Below, piece by piece: positions 5,978 through 9,170 of a stretch of 9,170 nt of DNA (its first letter is position 1; every line of letters begins with the position of its first letter). Under the pieces are notes generated by a model. That model was not told where the DNA came from, did not search any database, and saw only the letters and a program-made list of their open reading frames with translations. Source of the DNA: Alphaproteobacteria bacterium (GTDB taxonomy: Bacteria; Pseudomonadota; Alphaproteobacteria; Sphingomonadales; Emcibacteraceae); assembly GCA_030432815.1 (NCBI GenBank), contig JAUILB010000097.1:1-9170 (forward strand), given 5' to 3'. A program made the translations under genes and the position numbers.

Positions 5978-7432
5978 CTAAAATGTATAATAAAGGAATT
6001 CACTCTCTTTGGTGATATAGAGCAAACCAACAATCAAACCAAAACTCATAAACACAAAGTTATAAAAAGAAGGCTTAAATTCCCGCATTTTTTCAATCGA
6101 ATTCTTAAAGCCCAATATAACCACGAAAGCACCAAGCAGCCATATAGCCGTCCATATATCCCCGTTAATCGAAGGTAGAAAATCGCCAAACTGAATACCA
6201 AGATTATTGTCAAACTGAACCTGAGTTGGCAGAATAATTTTATCAAATGCAAACATACCCTCTAAAACTCTCATCGCCTCATCCCAGCTACCAGCCCGGA
6301 AGAACACGCCTGAAATATTTAGGAAAAACATAGTTATGATCCAGCCAACGGCCGCATGAAGCCTAATACCATACTGTTTCCAGATATAGTAAATCACCAG
6401 CGCGGATCCATGTAATAGCCCCCAGAACACGAATGTCCATGCGGCACCATGCCACAAGCCGCCAAGGACAAATGTAAGCCACATACTAAAAAGGAATATT
6501 GGTTTTCCACGTTTCTTGCCGACTATTACGTGGAATACATAATCACGTAAAAAACGTGACAGCGTCATATTCCACCGGCTCCAGAATTCCTGTATTGACC
6601 GTGATTTAAGTGGTGAAAAGAAGTTAATCGGAAGAACTATATTAAACATGAGCGCAACGCCGATTGCCATATCCGTATAGCCGCTATAATCAAAATATAT
6701 CTGAAATGCGAAAGAAAGCGATGTTGCCCACGCGCTCAGGAAATCAAGTGCCTCTGTACCTGAAAATCCGTAATATACCCATTCTGCAAATGTGTCGGCA
6801 AACACCACTTTTTTGAACAGACCAATCATGAAAATAAAAAGGCCAGTTGCAATATTTTTATAATTGATCAACTTGTTTTTAAGCTGATCAAATTGCGGCA
6901 TCATTTCACTATGATGAACAATTGGTCCTGCTATTAACTGCGGAAAAAAAGTCACAAACAAACCGTAATTAACAAATGAATAGTTTTTTCCCCTTCCGCG
7001 ATATGTATCCACAAGATAAGCTATCTGCTGGAACGTAAAAAACGATATTGCGAGCGGCAGTACAATATTGAGTAAAGTAAAATCTGCCCCAATCGCTATG
7101 TTTACATTAGAGATAAAGAAGTCACTATATTTAAAATAACCAAGTAGCCCAAGATTAACAGCTACGCCGTATAGCATGGTTGATTTCGGCGACACCCCAT
7201 TCCCCCCCTCACGGCGTGCTTCTGCAATTCTGTTGCCAATAAAGTAATTGAATGTAACCGATGTTAGAATAAGTGGCAGATAAGAAACATTCCACCAGCT
7301 GTAAAAAAACAGACTTGCCACAAAAAGAAAGGCATTGCTTAATTCCGTTAACCGATTGTGATTCAAGAAGAAATAGACAACAAATGTAATCGGCAAGAAT
7401 ACAAATATGAACGCATAGCTATTAAAGAGCAA
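5978..7432 (-). CDS. MBOAT-family membrane O-acyltransferase, AlgI/DltB-like
   Basis: A 484-residue polytopic inner-membrane protein that should move acyl groups (often acetyl) from a cytoplasmic donor to a periplasmic acceptor or partner. Family marks: the N-terminal MLFNSYAFIFVFLP, FFTFQQIAYLVDTYRG at 131-146, FFPQLIAGPI at 162-171, YFDYSGYTDMAIG at 246-258, FWSRWNMTLSRFLRDYVF at 283-300 and GGLWHGAAW at 324-332 with the presumed catalytic His328. Length fits AlgI (about 500). The stretch after FLRDYVF (HVIVGKKRG) departs from the common YIPLGGNR type. The start codon is TTG at 7432-7430: an in-frame stop lies a short way upstream, no ATG is available, and the TTG product begins exactly where family members begin. 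A GGGG Shine-Dalgarno lies 7 bases before it, inside a predicted hairpin. Forms an operon with the SGNH gene; no alginate or teichoic acid genes are in view. Confidence 0.9.
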   Translation of the reverse strand: MLFNSYAFIFVFLPITFVVYFFLNHNRLTELSNAFLFVASLFFYSWWNVSYLPLILTSVTFNYFIGNRIAEARREGGNGVSPKSTMLYGVAVNLGLLGYFKYSDFFISNVNIAIGADFTLLNIVLPLAISFFTFQQIAYLVDTYRGRGKNYSFVNYGLFVTFFPQLIAGPIVHHSEMMPQFDQLKNKLINYKNIATGLFIFMIGLFKKVVFADTFAEWVYYGFSGTEALDFLSAWATSLSFAFQIYFDYSGYTDMAIGVALMFNIVLPINFFSPLKSRSIQEFWSRWNMTLSRFLRDYVFHVIVGKKRGKPIFLFSMWLTFVLGGLWHGAAWTFVFWGLLHGSALVIYYIWKQYGIRLHAAVGWIITMFFLNISGVFFRAGSWDEAMRVLEGMFAFDKIILPTQVQFDNNLGIQFGDFLPSINGDIWTAIWLLGAFVVILGFKNSIEKMREFKPSFYNFVFMSFGLIVGLLYITKESEFLYYTF

Positions 7433-7440
7433 AGGTCGGC

Positions 7441-7491
7441 CCCGCGGTTTTTATTAAATAATTTTTATAATATTATTTTTATCACCGCGGG
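7441..7491 (-). promoter_or_regulatory. GC-rich stem with 35-base AT loop over the MBOAT ribosome binding site
   Basis: CCCGCGGT (7441-7448) and ACCGCGGG (7484-7491) are exact reverse complements; the 35 bases between them are A or T except for one C. In the leftward transcript the right half of the stem contains most of the GGGG (7443-7440) that serves the TTG start at 7432, so a folded leader would hide the ribosome binding site. No T-run follows the stem, which argues against a simple terminator. It is the main content of the 113-base gap between the OsmC and MBOAT genes. Confidence 0.55.
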
Positions 7492-7545
7492 CTTAAGTTT
7501 TGGTTAAATTTGAAGTAATGCGTTATTTGCACAATCAGGATGATA

Positions 7546-8142
7546 TTAGTTACCTGAACGGTTCACAACTTCCTTACCGTTATAAACAAGACGCGTTGAC
7601 CACGGGATTGGGTTTCTTAGGGCGTAATGCGCCATACAGCCACCTTCTGCTTCGCTTAATAAATCCATTATCCGTTCCTGACTTTCCGGGCTTTCAATGA
7701 TCACATGGGTTTCCACAAGATCACATCCGCCATCTGTCATATAACCATGTTCACGCATATGCCCCAGATTGGTTCTGAATTTGATCCGTTGCTCAAGCTT
7801 TAAGCTGTCAACCTGAATTTTTCTTGCTGTCAGAATATCCGTAAGATGCGTCATAAGACAAAAACCAATCCCAGCAGCAAAAAATGCTAGCGGCGGCGGG
7901 GCCGTGTCTTCCCCTACAGGCGGTTGCTCATCACAATAAAGAACAACCGGGCTAAATCCCGGAATATTGACCGATACAGTGCCTGTTTTTGATTGCATCT
8001 TTCCAGCTTCTGCGGTCAAATTAACATCAAATGTATATGGCTCAGGATGACGCGCCTTGGTAAATTTCCCAACCTCAAACTGTGTTGGCGCAATAGGTAC
8101 GCTACTTCTTTCACCAACTCTAAATATTTTTTCCTCTGACAT
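7546..8142 (-). CDS. OsmC-family thiol-dependent peroxidase-like protein
   Basis: A 198-residue soluble protein of the OsmC/Ohr superfamily, which reduces organic or fatty-acid hydroperoxides with a cysteine pair. The start at 8142 (MSEEKIFRVG) is chosen because AAAGGA lies about nine bases upstream; the open frame continues 16 codons further into the promoter region. Key residues: Glu78 in the GEDTAPPPLAFFAAG segment, the first cysteine in GIGFCLMTH (C95) and the second in EGGCMAHYALRNPIPW (C169), the two positions used in the family. It is longer than E. coli OsmC (about 140), with an N-terminal stretch of about 35 residues, as in a subgroup annotated only as OsmC family protein. Two more cysteines (C70, C140) are present. 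Divergent from an Lrp/AsnC regulator across 138 bases, which may control it. Substrate unknown. Confidence 0.85.
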   Translation of the reverse strand: MSEEKIFRVGERSSVPIAPTQFEVGKFTKARHPEPYTFDVNLTAEAGKMQSKTGTVSVNIPGFSPVVLYCDEQPPVGEDTAPPPLAFFAAGIGFCLMTHLTDILTARKIQVDSLKLEQRIKFRTNLGHMREHGYMTDGGCDLVETHVIIESPESQERIMDLLSEAEGGCMAHYALRNPIPWSTRLVYNGKEVVNRSGN

Positions 8143-8194
8143 ATCGATATTTCCTTTTTCAAAAAATATTATTGTCAGAAAATACATCATTTTA

Positions 8195-8213
8195 TTTGGC
8201 GGTACCCGCCAAA
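8195..8213. promoter_or_regulatory. Inverted repeat, candidate operator overlapping the lrp-like promoter -35
   Basis: TTTGGCGG (8195-8202) and CCGCCAAA (8206-8213) are exact reverse complements with spacer TAC. The left arm includes the -35 hexamer of the rightward promoter, so a protein bound here would block it. It lies midway between the divergent OsmC and Lrp/AsnC genes. Confidence 0.5.
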
Positions 8214-8224
8214 ATCACTATAAT
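8196..8224 (+). promoter_or_regulatory. Sigma70-type promoter of the Lrp/AsnC-family gene
   Basis: A perfect TATAAT (8219-8224) lies 17 bases after TTGGCG (8196-8201), which keeps the TTG of a -35. Transcription would begin near 8231, about 50 bases before the start codon at 8281. Confidence 0.6.
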
Positions 8225-8235
8225 TTTCCAATAAT

Positions 8236-8252
8236 TTGATGATATACATCAA
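8236..8252. promoter_or_regulatory. Second inverted repeat near the lrp-like transcription start
   Basis: TTGATG (8236-8241) and CATCAA (8247-8252) pair around ATATA. An AT-centred dyad of about 15-17 bases just after the predicted transcription start resembles Lrp/AsnC-family operators and would suit autoregulation. The match is by form only; no experimental site is known to me. Confidence 0.45.
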
Positions 8253-8280
8253 CAAAATAATTTTTTTGAAGGAAAACTCC

Positions 8281-8745
8281 ATGTTAACCACACAGGATAA
8301 AATGATACTCACCAATTTACAGGCTAATGGTCGGATGCCTATTGTAGAACTCGCCGCTAAAACAAATATGTCTGAATCCACATGCATGCGAAGAACAAAA
8401 AGCCTTGAAGAAGTGGGTGTTATTAAAGGATATACCGCCCTCCTTGATGCTGAAAAAGCGGGTTTTGATGTTATGGCTTTCGTACAGGTAAGTATAAATC
8501 AAAACACAGAAGCCGCATTCAACAGTTTCAAGAATGCAGTGCGCGCTTCACCCTATATTCTTGAATGTTATTCCCTGTCCGGTCCTTATGATCATCTAAT
8601 GAAAGTTGTCGCACGTACCAATAAGGACCTTTCCCATTTCATCTTAAAAACCCTTAAAACATTTCCTGAAATCAGGGATGCACAAACATTATTTGTCCTG
8701 CATCAGGTTAAGCATACCACGGCCCTGCCGATGGATCTTAACTGA
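8281..8745 (+). CDS. Lrp/AsnC-family transcriptional regulator
   Basis: A 154-residue protein of standard length for the feast/famine regulators. Residues 1-60 form the winged helix-turn-helix: LTTQDKMILTNLQANGR, then VELAAKTNMSESTCMRRTKSL with the recognition helix at about 31-43, ending in EEVGVIKGYTALLD. Residues about 65-145 form the RAM ligand-binding and oligomerisation domain, with the conserved SGPYDHLMKVV turn at 99-110 and LKTFPEIRDAQTLFVL toward the end. The start at 8281 has AAGGAAA about seven bases upstream. Such proteins bind amino acids or other small molecules and commonly control themselves and the adjacent divergent gene, here the OsmC-type gene. Two dyads and a good promoter in the shared region fit this. 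A rightward AraC-type gene follows after 41 bases without a visible terminator. Ligand unknown. Confidence 0.92.
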   Translation: MLTTQDKMILTNLQANGRMPIVELAAKTNMSESTCMRRTKSLEEVGVIKGYTALLDAEKAGFDVMAFVQVSINQNTEAAFNSFKNAVRASPYILECYSLSGPYDHLMKVVARTNKDLSHFILKTLKTFPEIRDAQTLFVLHQVKHTTALPMDLN

Positions 8746-8786
8746 TTACTGTTGATAAATATTTCTTTATATGACACTTTTCTGAA

Positions 8787-9170
8787 ATGAAGCTCGGTGA
8801 TTTAAAATCCTACACCATGGCCGGATATGAAGAATATCGCCCTCCCAAACGCGATCACATAACCGAGGCGTTATGGTCACAATTTACACCACTGAATGCC
8901 CCTGCTGGCGGCACTCATCACCTTGTTCCCGAACCGACAGCAAACATTGCCCTTTCCAGGCGCTATAATAGCTTAGGAAACACCACCAACGAGCGGGTAG
9001 ATCTGTACGGACCAATAGACAGACCCTTCACATTTAATTTGATCCCCGGGCATCAATTAATCGCCATCAGGATCAAGCCTGAATGGTTGCCAACGCTGCT
9101 TGGTGTTTCTGCCAATGATCTGCTTAATACAGCTACGGACTTAGCCGACATATCACCAGAGCTTTCCTCA
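8787..9170 (+). CDS. AraC-family transcriptional regulator, N-terminal part (truncated by window edge)
   Basis: The frame stays open for 128 codons to the window end. The visible part matches the sensory N-terminal region found before many AraC-type helix-turn-helix domains: an EEYRPPKRDHITEALWSQF segment, HHLVPEPTANIALSRRY, then LYGPIDRPFTFNLIPGHQLIAIRI-like strands (IPGHQLIAIRIKPEWLPTLLG is the typical core), and a following helix LANDLLNT-like (here VSANDLLNTATDL). The DNA-binding domain would lie beyond 9170, so the class is inferred from this region alone. Start choice is uncertain: ATG at 8787 or ATG at 8817, neither with a clear Shine-Dalgarno; an in-frame stop at 8772 rules out anything earlier. 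It follows the Lrp/AsnC gene in the same direction by 41 bases and may share its transcript. Confidence 0.65.
   Translation, partial: MKLGDLKSYTMAGYEEYRPPKRDHITEALWSQFTPLNAPAGGTHHLVPEPTANIALSRRYNSLGNTTNERVDLYGPIDRPFTFNLIPGHQLIAIRIKPEWLPTLLGVSANDLLNTATDLADISPELSS

Noticed and set aside
7441..7491. The GC stem as an intrinsic terminator for the OsmC gene
   Set aside because: The loop is far too long and the stem is followed by GCCGACC rather than a T-run in the leftward transcript.
8184..8212. Leftward sigma70 promoter for the OsmC gene using the mirror TTGGCG
   Set aside because: At 17-18 base spacing the -10 candidates (TGATGT, GATGTA) match the consensus poorly, so I could not place this promoter.

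Overview
The window looks like an ordinary chromosomal stretch from a free-living, probably marine, Gram-negative proteobacterium. Three exported proteins or domains, an AlgI-type membrane acyltransferase and moderate-to-low GC support this. An alphaproteobacterium of the Kordiimonadales/Emcibacterales kind is my guess, but sequence alone does not settle it. I see no mobile element, CRISPR array, RNA gene or phage gene. Coding density is high, and no gene-free gap exceeds about 140 bases.

Layout. (1) Bases 1-235, + strand: the C-terminal end of a DUF1080 (3-keto-disaccharide hydrolase-like) protein, meeting the next gene tail to tail with overlapping stop codons. (2) Bases 232-4438, - strand: a likely operon read leftward, agmatinase (speB) -> exported M14 zinc carboxypeptidase -> a DUF925/NTP_transf_6 nucleotidyltransferase whose start overlaps the peptidase end by 44 bases. 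(3) Bases 4536-4981, + strand: a small, very acidic exported protein of unknown function, divergent from speB and closed by a clear intrinsic terminator. (4) Bases 4989-7432, - strand: a two-gene cassette, an MBOAT acyltransferase (TTG start) followed at once by a membrane-anchored SGNH-fold protein. This is the pairing used for O-acylation of exported polymers. It looks AT-rich against its neighbours and is preceded by a GC-rich stem with a long AT-only loop that covers its ribosome binding site. (5) Bases 7546-8142, - strand: an OsmC-type thiol peroxidase-like protein, divergent from (6) bases 8281-8745, + strand, an Lrp/AsnC regulator. Their shared intergenic region holds a good sigma70 promoter and two dyads. 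(7) Bases 8787-9170, + strand: the N-terminal part of an AraC-type regulator, cut by the window edge.

The parts worth following are the MBOAT/SGNH cassette with its unusual leader, the Lrp/OsmC divergent switch, and the orphan acidic exported protein. Nothing here convincingly amounts to a wholly new system. The novelty is at the level of an unknown acylation target, unassigned nucleotidyltransferase and peptidase substrates, and regulation.
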